Shown: positions 35,798 through 44,463 of the stretch, in pieces
Layout: each line of letters starts with the position of its first letter
Position numbering within the stretch: position 1 is the stretch's first letter
Origin: Pleurocapsa sp. PCC 7319
GTDB lineage: Bacteria; Cyanobacteriota; Cyanobacteriia; Cyanobacteriales; Xenococcaceae
Direction of reading: 5' to 3'
Assembly (NCBI RefSeq): GCF_000332195.1
Contig: NZ_KB235922.1
Span: 4,685,322-4,749,321, forward strand
Length of the DNA stretch: 64,000 bases
Position numbers and translations under genes: made by a program
Notes under the pieces: model-generated
Database searches by the model: none
What the model saw: the letters and a program-made list of their open reading frames with translations, nothing else
Told to the model about the DNA's origin: nothing

Positions 35798-36065
35798 AAT
35801 GTACCTCCTCATAGAAGATACGATTTAGAACCGAGAAAATAATTTCAGTTGGAAGCAAATCTCAAACCGATAGATATACGAAGTGCGTTAACGTTTCTAA
35901 AAGATGAATCGGTTGATGAATTTGGCTGCTACCAAATACATTGAATACTCTCTAGTTACTATTGTATCTTGGTTATTTAACTTTGACGGTATAATCACAT
36001 AATTGTCCAAGGTATCAACGATTTTTTGACTAGATTTGTTTAATGATCTGATAGGATTTCCCAGT

Positions 36066-36281
36066 TTACTTAGCGGATGCTAACCTTCGTCCACAATGTT
36101 CATTAGCTGGGACAGCTTCCATTATTCTTTTCGGCTTGGGTAAGTCGAGATTGTTCATCAACTCGATAAAGCGATCGCGATCTCTACCAGCAAAGCGAGG
36201 ATTCCACTGTTTTTCTTCCCCGATAGTGGAAACAGTATGTCCTCGATAGTCATGGGCAGGATAAAAATTTTTATTCTGACA
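36066..36281 (-). pseudogene. C-terminal fragment of an MBL-fold (ETHE1/rhodanese-MBL type) hydrolase
   Basis: On the minus strand a frame without a start codon encodes FYPAHDYRGHTVSTIGEEKQ, then WNPRFAGRDRDRFIELMNN, then LPKPKRIMEAVPANEHCGRR and a stop at 36066-36068. The PAHDYxG motif (metal-ligand histidine and aspartate) followed by EKxxNPR and LPxPK--xxAVPAN is the C-terminal part of sulphur dioxygenase-like MBL-fold proteins. A stop lies immediately upstream at 36282-36284, so this is a truncated relic of about 72 codons. Confidence 0.8.
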
Positions 36282-36336
36282 TCATGATTTAGATTAAACA
36301 GAAAAGTTGAAGAACTTGTGGGGACATTTGTTAATT

Positions 36337-36378
36337 ATATTTGTTTAATCTTCCAATATATTTGTTTAATCTTTCAAT
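36337..36378 (+). repeat. Two tandem 21-bp AT-rich repeats
   Basis: ATATTTGTTTAATCTTCCAA + T at 36337-36357 is repeated at 36358-36378 with a single C-to-T change. It lies between the MBL-fold relic and the end of the dynamin-like gene. Confidence 0.9.
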
Positions 36379-36472
36379 CCTCTATTTTGATGTTAACTTC
36401 CAGAGACGACGAGAAATTATTGATCATTAAAACCATTAATTACTCGCTACTGAACGAAGCGAGTTTTATGTT

Positions 36473-38098
36473 CTATCCAGGTTTTGAATTGTCATTACTC
36501 ATTGATAGTTCCTCAGATAGCTGGTCAACTTCTGTGGTGATTTTTATAATTTCTGTTTTGATATTTTCTGCTTCTTTGCTAATTAATTCGCTGGCAGCTA
36601 TCTTATTAGATAATTCCTCTTGTTTGGGTCGGATAACATCGGCAAACTGTTGTAAACACTTATTTAATTCGGCTGCCAAGGCATCTTTTAAGGCATTAGT
36701 ATAGCTTTCCTGTAAATTAAGGTAGGTTTGCTCTAATTCCTCTTTGACTTTTTTGCGTTGTCTGGGTAAAGCGTTAAAACCCATTAGTCCAAAAAGTCCC
36801 GCAATCAAAAATGCAGTAGCATCAGCCGAACCAGTATTAAATAGAATATGCCCACCAAATCCAGTGGCGGCAGCAGTAATACCTAGTCGCCAAAAGCTAT
36901 CTAACCCTTGTTCAGCAGCATTCTTGATTTTTGCCGCAAACTCATCAATTTCTAATTTATCTGTGTCAATTTTCGGAATAGCTAATGTTCCTTCAGAGAT
37001 AGTCACTGCTGTTGATAGATCTTCTTTGGCTTCTCTGACAATACGCTCTCGGTATTTGAGAAAGGTGGCAATTGCCTCCTTAAATATTTCTTGCAGATTT
37101 TTATCGAGCTGAATTTCTTTGATGGTTTTGGCGAGTCTTGCTTCGAGCAAATCATCTTCTTTAGTAATTCTTCTTTTGAGAACAGTTAGAAAAGAAGTAT
37201 TGCCATCGATTAGATTATTTGTGCCTTGGATCAAATTTTTAAATAGATCGTCGATATTATCGCGGAAAATTCCAAACAGTAAATTATATTCTTCCAGTCT
37301 CTCTTCGATTCTACGGGAAGTGCGGTCAAAAATAACCTTTTCAGTCTCTAGTTTAGACTTTACTGTCTGGTTTTGCTTCTCTAGCTGTTCTAAATAGACT
37401 AATAAAGAATTTTGAGGACCCTTAAGCTTTAGCTTGACTTTTTCTCCTTCGGCTAAAAATGCTAATAAAAAACTTTTTAATTCGTCAATTCCAGCACCAG
37501 TTTGAGCGGAAATAGAAAATACAGGGGGCATTTCTGCCAGTATTTTTTCTAGTCCTTGACTGATGTATTCACGAATTTCTCTAGCCTCATTTTCTTGAAC
37601 TAAGTCAATTTTATTGATGGTAACAATAATTTTACGCGCCCAAGTCTGATCGACTAGAGTTAAAAAATCTTGTTCTGATTTACTCAAAGGGCGTTCAACA
37701 GAAGTAACAAATAAAATGATATCTGCCTGTTGCAGATAGTTTTCGGTTAATTCTTGGTGTTGTTCAATAATTGAATTAGTTCCAGGGCTGTCAATAAAAA
37801 CTAATCCCCCAAATCCTTCTGGATTATATGATTCAATCTCTTTTGTTGTGGGAAGAAACCCGACAGTAGCAATTTCTTGGTTATTTAGTTGATTTAGTAA
37901 ACTAGATTTACCAGCATTAAACTCACCACAGATAAAAATTGAGAAGGGATTAGCTAGCTGTTGTTTAAGGACTTCTGTATCGGGATTAAATTCGGGAAAA
38001 AGTACTTTTGCCTCGACAAAAAGACCTTCAACTTTCTGAATGGTTTCCAAGCTGCGATCGAAAAGCTGTTGTTGTTCTCTTGAAAGAGTTAGAGGCAT
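36473..38098 (-). CDS. Dynamin-like GTPase
   Basis: From ATG 38098 (RBS AAGGAAGAG) the protein has 541 residues; an upstream ATG at 38140 is less likely. G1 is CGEFNAGKSS at about residues 57-66, G3 DSPGT near 99-103, G4 NKID near 162. A long coiled-coil region (about 245-390) is followed by two hydrophobic helices (about 395-450, GITAAATGFGGHILF and AFLIAGLFGLMGFNAL) and a helical tail. This is the layout of bacterial dynamin-like proteins, which remodel or protect membranes. It shares no obvious operon. Confidence 0.88.
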   Translation of the reverse strand: MPLTLSREQQQLFDRSLETIQKVEGLFVEAKVLFPEFNPDTEVLKQQLANPFSIFICGEFNAGKSSLLNQLNNQEIATVGFLPTTKEIESYNPEGFGGLVFIDSPGTNSIIEQHQELTENYLQQADIILFVTSVERPLSKSEQDFLTLVDQTWARKIIVTINKIDLVQENEAREIREYISQGLEKILAEMPPVFSISAQTGAGIDELKSFLLAFLAEGEKVKLKLKGPQNSLLVYLEQLEKQNQTVKSKLETEKVIFDRTSRRIEERLEEYNLLFGIFRDNIDDLFKNLIQGTNNLIDGNTSFLTVLKRRITKEDDLLEARLAKTIKEIQLDKNLQEIFKEAIATFLKYRERIVREAKEDLSTAVTISEGTLAIPKIDTDKLEIDEFAAKIKNAAEQGLDSFWRLGITAAATGFGGHILFNTGSADATAFLIAGLFGLMGFNALPRQRKKVKEELEQTYLNLQESYTNALKDALAAELNKCLQQFADVIRPKQEELSNKIAASELISKEAENIKTEIIKITTEVDQLSEELSMSNDNSKPG

Positions 38099-38190
38099 AT
38101 TTTCTCTTCCTTGATCTGTAATTGTAGATATATCCTTCAATTAATAGCAGTTTTTCAACCGATCGCGCCCAGACTTTAAGATTAATACCA

Positions 38191-38240
38191 ATTCTTACCA
38201 CGCTGATTGCTATCGCAATACAGACGTGGGGCTTCTCGCA
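38191..38240 (-). repeat. Dispersed hairpin repeat, copy 2
   Basis: On the minus strand GCGAGAAGCCCCACGTCTGT then ATTGCGATAGCAATCAGCG matches copy 1 at 14810-14863. It can fold as CCACG-t-CTG-t-ATTGC-GATA-GCAAT-CAG-CGTGG, 13 base pairs with two single-base bulges. It fills the gap between the dynamin-like and 1236-residue genes. Confidence 0.6.
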
Positions 38241-38325
38241 ATTTAGCTAATCTTCAACTTTGAGGTTCACTTTGTTCACCTAATCAGTATGCAAGATCGC
38301 CAGTTAAATCAGGTAGCTAATTATT

Positions 38326-41300
38326 TTAGTAATCCTCCTGTCCCAAATAATGTTCATCATTTTGCTGAGGAACCCTACCATTAGATACTACTGATTGAGG
38401 TTGTGATTCTGGCAAATCTGAATTTTCTAACTCCACAGCAGGTTGGCTTATACCTGATACTGGTGCAGCAGTAGTCATAATCTTGGTGCGACTTTGAGAC
38501 TTCCAATGCTGATAGCTGAGGATAGGCAATGAAGCTACTTTCTTGGCTAATGCCCAGAAAAATACGTAACTGGCTAACAGACGTTCAAAAGAACTAAAGC
38601 GCGATTCTCTTAATTCTTCAATTAAGGCTTTTTGATCTTCGGCGTTTTTGTTTTGGAAGTAAAAAGAATCGTCACGAAAATAAAAACAATCCTCGTTACT
38701 TTCTAAAACGATCGCACTAGTCAAACCTTTATGGGCGATCGCTGGATTAGAACCCATAACCACAACTTCTGGTCCCACATCAATATTTCTAACACCATCC
38801 GCTTGCTTACCAGCCATGATTACGGCATGTTCTTGTTGTCTTAGCTTCTCACTCCTTCTGCCATCCGGTACGCCCAGAAATAGTAAAGTTCCTCGAACTA
38901 CTCGATGTCCATAATCATGCAGGAGATCGTCTTCAGGATCGGCTCCGTGTACTTCAATAGAGGCAATTCCATAACTGAGGGAAAACAATTTGCTGACATA
39001 ATTTTTTAGTAACTGGTGTACCCATGGCACATCACCAATTACCAAAGTTCTTTTGCCAATTCTGGCTAGTAGTTGTCTCCCCTGAAAGTATCGTAACCCT
39101 AGGGTCCACAGCCAAGAGCCAAAGATGTATATACCAATATCAACTAAGGTGATTACAGGATTAATCACCTTAAAGATGAATAATTCTGGAGGTATCTGAA
39201 AGAGCCAAACAAATATTCCTAATATGGTCTTGGCCAAGGGAATTGTATAACCAAAGGGAATTGCCCAGCCGACAGTGATTAAAACATATAGAGCATGAAT
39301 TGCCCAAGCGACAGGACTTTCATTAATATGCCAAGCCCATTTACGACCATTTTTGATCAATTCTTGTTGAGTAGTAGATTCAATGGTCTTTCCTGTGGGC
39401 GTAGTCCCCATAATTTGCACTACACTGATATCGAGAAAGTCATTTTTCATTTTTTCCAGCACTGTCAGACTTTCCTGGGTGAGGGTCATACCAAAAGGCA
39501 TTGAATTAGCGAAGGTATGTCTAATATTTTTGGCTACATACAATAACAGTTCTGTAAATGTTTGTTGGGCAGCAGCAACTGAAAGAGTTGCTGGTTCAGC
39601 GGTTCTACGTCCACTGCCATTGACAAAAATTTTGTGACGATCATTAAACTCAGATTCTCTTGATTTGATCGCAGGGGACCCCAAAAAGCTCCCCAATTCT
39701 CCCGTCATGATAAATAATTCCCGGATTTCTCGCTGACGATAGAGCTGATCGAAGGCGTTAATTGCCTGTACAGTGGGGAAAGTTTGTCCGGATTGGGTGA
39801 TCGCCAGCACGATCGAATCTTTACCCAATTGCAAACTGCTCAAGTTGAGTTTCAGATTTTGTAAAATTTGATTAGAAGAGATACTTTGCACATTCAGCAA
39901 AGGAAAAATAGTGTTTAAATCTTGAGCAAACCGCTCTCCTAGCCAAAGACTATTCTCTACACCAACAATAAGCAAATCAATCGTTGGTTGTTTACTTAAC
40001 TCCGATAACCCTGCTCGCAGCATTTTTTGTCTTTGCTTCTCGAAATTCCGCGCCTTTTCACACAATAAATAAACTAGATAACTAGCGCTTTGACAATTGA
40101 GAGAGTCTGGATTTTGCCAAGCTAATTTGATCTCTTCAAGAATGGCAGGTATTTCCTGATTGTCGCTGGCTATGGGATCATCAGTATTGTTAGCCGGATA
40201 TTTAACATGAGGTAGATAGGGATGATTTACCATAGAAATCCATCGGTCTCTCAGTTCCGTTGGACTTAAATCTTCCCCTTTAAGCATGGAATAAATCGAG
40301 ATATCGTTGGCACTGACTAGAGCAATTTCACCTCCTTTTTGGTCTAAATCAATCCGGTAAGATTCGGGAAGATTCAATAATACTGCATCAACAGCGGCTG
40401 GCTCTGAAGCATAAATCATATATCCTTCTTGCCAGTTGAAACCAATTGATATCGGTTGCCCCTGCGCGCTCAGTACCAATTGCTCTTTATCCAAAGTAGA
40501 AACAGTGACTAATCCAAAACTACCCTGAGCACCAGACATAAAAGTTTTGGTTGCTAAATGAGCATCATTGTGGAAGAAGGCATGAATCGCAGTTCTGACA
40601 AAATTCACTCTTTTTTGCCATGCCCATTGGCTGATTGAATCTTCTTTGGCGATCTCTTCTAATATGTCATGTTCCAAACGGCAGAGATACTGGTTGCAAG
40701 AGGGGGAATTGGGAGCTGCTAATAGTCGACGATAGAGCATGAATGTATGCTCAAAGATCTTAGCCCAGTCACTCAGCTCTTGTTCACTTGGTACCGTCAA
40801 AGGAGCGTCCCGATCAGGTTGTTGTCCTCCAAATGCGGATTCAATTGAATCGGCGATCGCTAAATAATAAGCTAATCTTACTGAAACGTACCAAATCCCT
40901 TGAGTGATTAAAAAATCCATCATCCCAGCAATTTTGGGGGAATCTCCCTTGGCATGATTGGGAGTATGCAATACTCGCTCTAGCCATAATCCTAATTCAG
41001 CATTTTCTACTGATTTGCCATAGAGTGTCCAGGCATCAAAATCTCCGTTGTGGGTAATACGGTGATTGACATTCATATCTTGACAAACCCATTGTCCTTC
41101 AGTGAACTGCCAAACTTTTTCATGTCTGGCACTCATCCATTCATGCCAGTGGGTTTCTAGTACTGCAGGTGGACCACTGGTGCCAAATCGATAATGCCAT
41201 ACTCCTGTAGTTGATAGCTTTAGAGGGGAAATACCTTTCCGTTGCGATTTGCGTCTCACGCTAGCAAACTCTGCTTCTAAAGAATTGGTCAAATTAGCTC

Positions 41301-42036
41301 TTTTACGATTGACAACCTTATCGCCGACAAACACAATTTGCTCATGATCATCCTGGGCTATTACTAATCCGCCACCTGCTTGTTCGCCCCGTATTTCAGT
41401 CTCTCGACCCATCTGAGAATACATATTGACCATTCTCTCTGGCAAAAGCAAATCTCCATCATCATCGAGACGTTGACAAATAAAGCCAAAATTACCGCAG
41501 TAAAATACATCTGCTATTCCTGTAATTAGAGCATTTATGTCTGTCCAAGAACTAATAGCAATTAGAATATTGGCAATGGTAAAAGCTTGAAAACATATCG
41601 TGGTGATATCGTTGACCAAGTAACCGCTATTATAGGCCTGAAATGCTATGGTTACTGCCAACAAATTACAGCCAATACCTGCTAAAGCTTTAACCCTGAT
41701 CATCCAGGGGAGCTGATTTCCTGCTGCCACCCAAGGATAACTGTGCTGTTCTAATCCTGGAATAAAAATTGGTGCGCCGGGAACTAAAGATTGCAAAACG
41801 CTATTAACACTTCGATGTTCCAGAATATCAGCAATTTTTATTACATCATGCCGATCCACAAATGCGATCGCAACTGCATGACCTAATCCATGAATCAAAA
41901 TGGCACTATTCCAAATCAACCTCACTAGTACAGTAATCGCCAGACAGATCAAACAACCCATCCATAAGTTTTGCTCGGTATAACCCAGGAATATAGAGAC
42001 ACCAAGGCTAATAATTTCAGGAATAAAATTTTTCAT
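38326..42036 (-). CDS. Giant membrane protein: M50-like, GATase II-like and SIS-like fusion
   Basis: The 1236-residue protein has several hydrophobic N-terminal segments (residues about 6-175) with HGLGH at 49-53, resembling the M50 HExGH site but with glycine in place of the catalytic glutamate, and ALAGIGCNLLAV echoing the M50 second motif. Next comes a class II glutamine amidotransferase-like region: CGNFGFI with cysteine at 180, YRFGTSGPP at about 282-290, and ITHNGDFDAW at about 327-336. A GlmS-type SIS-like region follows (about 640-840, AITQSGQTF at 745-753), then membrane helices (about 905-985) and a C-terminal soluble domain. No neighbour suggests a pathway. Function unknown; see findings. 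Confidence 0.8.
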   Translation of the reverse strand: MKNFIPEIISLGVSIFLGYTEQNLWMGCLICLAITVLVRLIWNSAILIHGLGHAVAIAFVDRHDVIKIADILEHRSVNSVLQSLVPGAPIFIPGLEQHSYPWVAAGNQLPWMIRVKALAGIGCNLLAVTIAFQAYNSGYLVNDITTICFQAFTIANILIAISSWTDINALITGIADVFYCGNFGFICQRLDDDGDLLLPERMVNMYSQMGRETEIRGEQAGGGLVIAQDDHEQIVFVGDKVVNRKRANLTNSLEAEFASVRRKSQRKGISPLKLSTTGVWHYRFGTSGPPAVLETHWHEWMSARHEKVWQFTEGQWVCQDMNVNHRITHNGDFDAWTLYGKSVENAELGLWLERVLHTPNHAKGDSPKIAGMMDFLITQGIWYVSVRLAYYLAIADSIESAFGGQQPDRDAPLTVPSEQELSDWAKIFEHTFMLYRRLLAAPNSPSCNQYLCRLEHDILEEIAKEDSISQWAWQKRVNFVRTAIHAFFHNDAHLATKTFMSGAQGSFGLVTVSTLDKEQLVLSAQGQPISIGFNWQEGYMIYASEPAAVDAVLLNLPESYRIDLDQKGGEIALVSANDISIYSMLKGEDLSPTELRDRWISMVNHPYLPHVKYPANNTDDPIASDNQEIPAILEEIKLAWQNPDSLNCQSASYLVYLLCEKARNFEKQRQKMLRAGLSELSKQPTIDLLIVGVENSLWLGERFAQDLNTIFPLLNVQSISSNQILQNLKLNLSSLQLGKDSIVLAITQSGQTFPTVQAINAFDQLYRQREIRELFIMTGELGSFLGSPAIKSRESEFNDRHKIFVNGSGRRTAEPATLSVAAAQQTFTELLLYVAKNIRHTFANSMPFGMTLTQESLTVLEKMKNDFLDISVVQIMGTTPTGKTIESTTQQELIKNGRKWAWHINESPVAWAIHALYVLITVGWAIPFGYTIPLAKTILGIFVWLFQIPPELFIFKVINPVITLVDIGIYIFGSWLWTLGLRYFQGRQLLARIGKRTLVIGDVPWVHQLLKNYVSKLFSLSYGIASIEVHGADPEDDLLHDYGHRVVRGTLLFLGVPDGRRSEKLRQQEHAVIMAGKQADGVRNIDVGPEVVVMGSNPAIAHKGLTSAIVLESNEDCFYFRDDSFYFQNKNAEDQKALIEELRESRFSSFERLLASYVFFWALAKKVASLPILSYQHWKSQSRTKIMTTAAPVSGISQPAVELENSDLPESQPQSVVSNGRVPQQNDEHYLGQEDY

Positions 42037-42223
42037 TGGTAAACCAAGTAACTATTGCATAAATGAATAAATAAATATCTTTAATTCAATTTGACAATTG
42101 GCAATTGCATTAGCAAGTTGAATAAGTTTATTTTTTGGCAATGCTTAAGATTAATTAGCCATAAATAATTAACAAATTTTGTTAATTATTACATTAAGTA
42201 TATTATTTTACCAAATATAACTA

Positions 42224-42237
42224 AAAAGTATACTTTT
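42224..42237. promoter_or_regulatory. Perfect 14-bp palindrome, possible operator
   Basis: AAAAGTATACTTTT is perfectly symmetric. It lies 188 bp before the 1236-residue gene start and 410 bp before the PAS/GGDEF-like gene. No regulator can be named; the AT-rich setting makes chance occurrence possible. Confidence 0.4.
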
Positions 42238-42591
42238 CTACCAAAATTGTAGGCAATCTCTGACTTTAAAATATGAAAAATATTTTTTTTCTTCATTAGA
42301 ATAATGCAGGAATTGCATATTCTTTAAATGTCCAAATGGTTGATATACTAAGAAAATGAACATTTACTAAACATATTTTCACTATAGCAGGTTACAGAAA
42401 AAAAAATCAGGGATTTTACTGATGAATCTTGACGTTGACTACCCTCGTAGTTATTATGTATTGTAGTTTACACCAGTCACAGAATTATATTGTGATTTAT
42501 TTTACCAAAAAATCAAAAACAGTTCCCTAAAGCGAAAGTTTCAAGTGATTTTACGTAAATTGACTGTATAAAAATATATTTTGGTTTCATG

Positions 42592-42635
42592 ATGCTGATT
42601 AAATAATTAATCCATGCTGATTAAATAATTAATCC
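42592..42635 (+). repeat. Perfect tandem 22-bp repeat upstream of the PAS protein gene
   Basis: ATGCTGATTAAATAATTAAT + CC occurs at 42592-42613 and again at 42614-42635 without a mismatch. It ends 12 bases before the ATG at 42648 and therefore lies in the probable 5' untranslated region. The core GATTAAATAATTAATC is itself nearly palindromic. Confidence 0.92.
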
Positions 42636-42647
42636 ATCCCAATAATT

Positions 42648-44348
42648 ATGAACAAAGCATTTCGCAAACTGCATCTCCAGCTTGCTCCTATATTTCTCGT
42701 TCTTTTAATAGCTACTGCGGTCACAGGAATCATTGTTGGATTGGGTAGTCGCTTTGGCGGGTTGCCAACTGGTCTGAATAACTTTCTCATAGGAATTCAT
42801 CAAGGGGGCTTTCTAGGTAGTAAGTTAGTTCCAATTTATGTTTTGCTGATGGGTTTAGGGGTATTCGCTATGGGATTAACTACTTTGATCAGCAGTAGTG
42901 GAGATCGTCTCATATCAGGACAAACTAAATCTGAGGTTTTAAGTGCATACAAAGTTCTCACCCCACTTATTGTCTTTCCTCTTGCTGTATGTGTTGAGAC
43001 AGGGGTAGCTTACCGACTAGGTACAGATTGGTTGAATATGCCTAGCCAGCAAACAGAAATTTTCCTGTCGATTCACAATGGAGCTACATTGGGGACCATC
43101 TTGGGAACTTTCTATACCCTCCTCACAGGTATTGGATTGATCATGTTATCGATTATGGGTCTTCCCGTAGGACCATTTAGTACAGGCAAAACTAAAATTT
43201 CTCGGAATCGGTCTCAGGGAGTTTCAGCTCGGAAAACACAATCTACTCCTCTTGCGCTTGATAATCTTCTGCCGCTGAGGAAAAAAATTCGATTTGCAAT
43301 TATTGTTTTCTCAGTAGTATTTACTGCCATACTTGCCTTTGCAACTAACAAAATATGGCAACCGATATTAATCATTGGGGCTGTTTTTACTTTACCAGCC
43401 TCAATCCTAGCCGAGAAGTTAATTCAAGATTGGCAGCAACAGAAAAAGTTCCAGGATAACTTTATGGATAAAGAAGCGGAAAGCGCGACTATTCTCAGAG
43501 CCATTCCTGATTCGATGTTGCGTATGACACAAGACGGCATCTGTCTGAGTTATATCCCAGCTAAAGGGGCTACTTCTTTTGTCATTCGAGGGGAGATCGT
43601 TAACAAACACGTAACTGAATTTTTGGCTCCCGAGATAGCGTTACAGTTTATCAAATCTGCCCAATTATCTTTAAAATCGGGATCAACCCATTTTTATCGC
43701 TTTCCTATACCCCTTGATAATGGAGGACAAAAGTATCATGAGGCTCGAATCAGTGCTATTGGAGCCACAGAAGTGCTGATTATGGTTCGAGAGATAGCTA
43801 ATTTTGAGGATCTTCCAGTTGAGCCAGAGCAACCTCCAAAACCCCAGGATAACGACTCAATTCGTTTATTAACTGAGCCAGAACTAGTTGAGATTTTAGA
43901 ATCAACTCTCCAAGATCCCCTAAAACAAGAGCAAAATCATATACTTTGCTGTTTAGTTGTCGATAATGTAGATATTGATCAAAACATAAAAGCTAATTCT
44001 AAGGAACATTTTGATTCTGCCAACGCTAGCGACTTTTTGATACATCAGGTTGCAGTCAAAATGAAGTCTTATCTGTCATCAAATTATATAGCGCGTCTAG
44101 AGAAAAACGAGCTAGTTTCTCTAGTACTGAATTGTTCCCTAGAACAAGCATCAGCATTAGTCGATGAATTGCGAAACACCCTAGATAATTTCTCATTCCA
44201 ATGGCAAGAAAGTAGCTATCCAATCAAAGCCAGCATCTGTTTGCTCGAAATTAATGCTGATAGTCAAGACGCTGCTAATTTACTAGATGTTGCTAAGGCA
44301 ACTTGTAATATGGCTAAACAAAAAGTCGATGTTAAGACTTTTTGGTAA
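42648..44348 (+). CDS. Membrane sensor with duplicated TM module, PAS-like and degenerate GGDEF domains
   Basis: The 566-residue protein has an N-terminal region with two similar membrane modules (residues about 8-82 and 103-180), each holding a short IHQG/IHNG motif, followed by a pair of helices (about 220-260), a PAS-like domain (residues about 275-390, AIPDSMLRMTQDGICLSYIP) and a C-terminal domain with GGDEF topology (about 400-566). The signature GG(D/E)EF is replaced by RLEKNELVSLVL, so cyclase activity is unlikely. The paired histidines may bind a metal or haem, as in PepSY-type modules. It diverges from the 1236-residue gene. Confidence 0.75.
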   Translation: MNKAFRKLHLQLAPIFLVLLIATAVTGIIVGLGSRFGGLPTGLNNFLIGIHQGGFLGSKLVPIYVLLMGLGVFAMGLTTLISSSGDRLISGQTKSEVLSAYKVLTPLIVFPLAVCVETGVAYRLGTDWLNMPSQQTEIFLSIHNGATLGTILGTFYTLLTGIGLIMLSIMGLPVGPFSTGKTKISRNRSQGVSARKTQSTPLALDNLLPLRKKIRFAIIVFSVVFTAILAFATNKIWQPILIIGAVFTLPASILAEKLIQDWQQQKKFQDNFMDKEAESATILRAIPDSMLRMTQDGICLSYIPAKGATSFVIRGEIVNKHVTEFLAPEIALQFIKSAQLSLKSGSTHFYRFPIPLDNGGQKYHEARISAIGATEVLIMVREIANFEDLPVEPEQPPKPQDNDSIRLLTEPELVEILESTLQDPLKQEQNHILCCLVVDNVDIDQNIKANSKEHFDSANASDFLIHQVAVKMKSYLSSNYIARLEKNELVSLVLNCSLEQASALVDELRNTLDNFSFQWQESSYPIKASICLLEINADSQDAANLLDVAKATCNMAKQKVDVKTFW

Positions 44349-44463
44349 GAGAGCTTCGCTCGTAGCCATAAGCTTAATTAGAAGAGATCGCCCAGTCTCC
44401 TGAATTCAATTCAAGGGTTTGCTAATATCTAACTTATTTGCTTTGTAATTAAGTTAGATATTA

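Larger units (their letters stand above)
42037..42647. other. Long AT-rich divergent intergenic region
   Basis: No gene is supported in these 611 bp between two divergent membrane-protein genes. It contains a perfect 14-bp palindrome (42224-42237), strongly AT-rich stretches, and a tandem 22-bp repeat next to the downstream start (42592-42635). Both flanking promoters are presumably here. Confidence 0.6.

Noticed and set aside
36318-37397. Several plus-strand frames opposite the dynamin-like gene
   Set aside because: Serine/leucine-rich shadows of the minus-strand gene with no recognisable domain or RBS.
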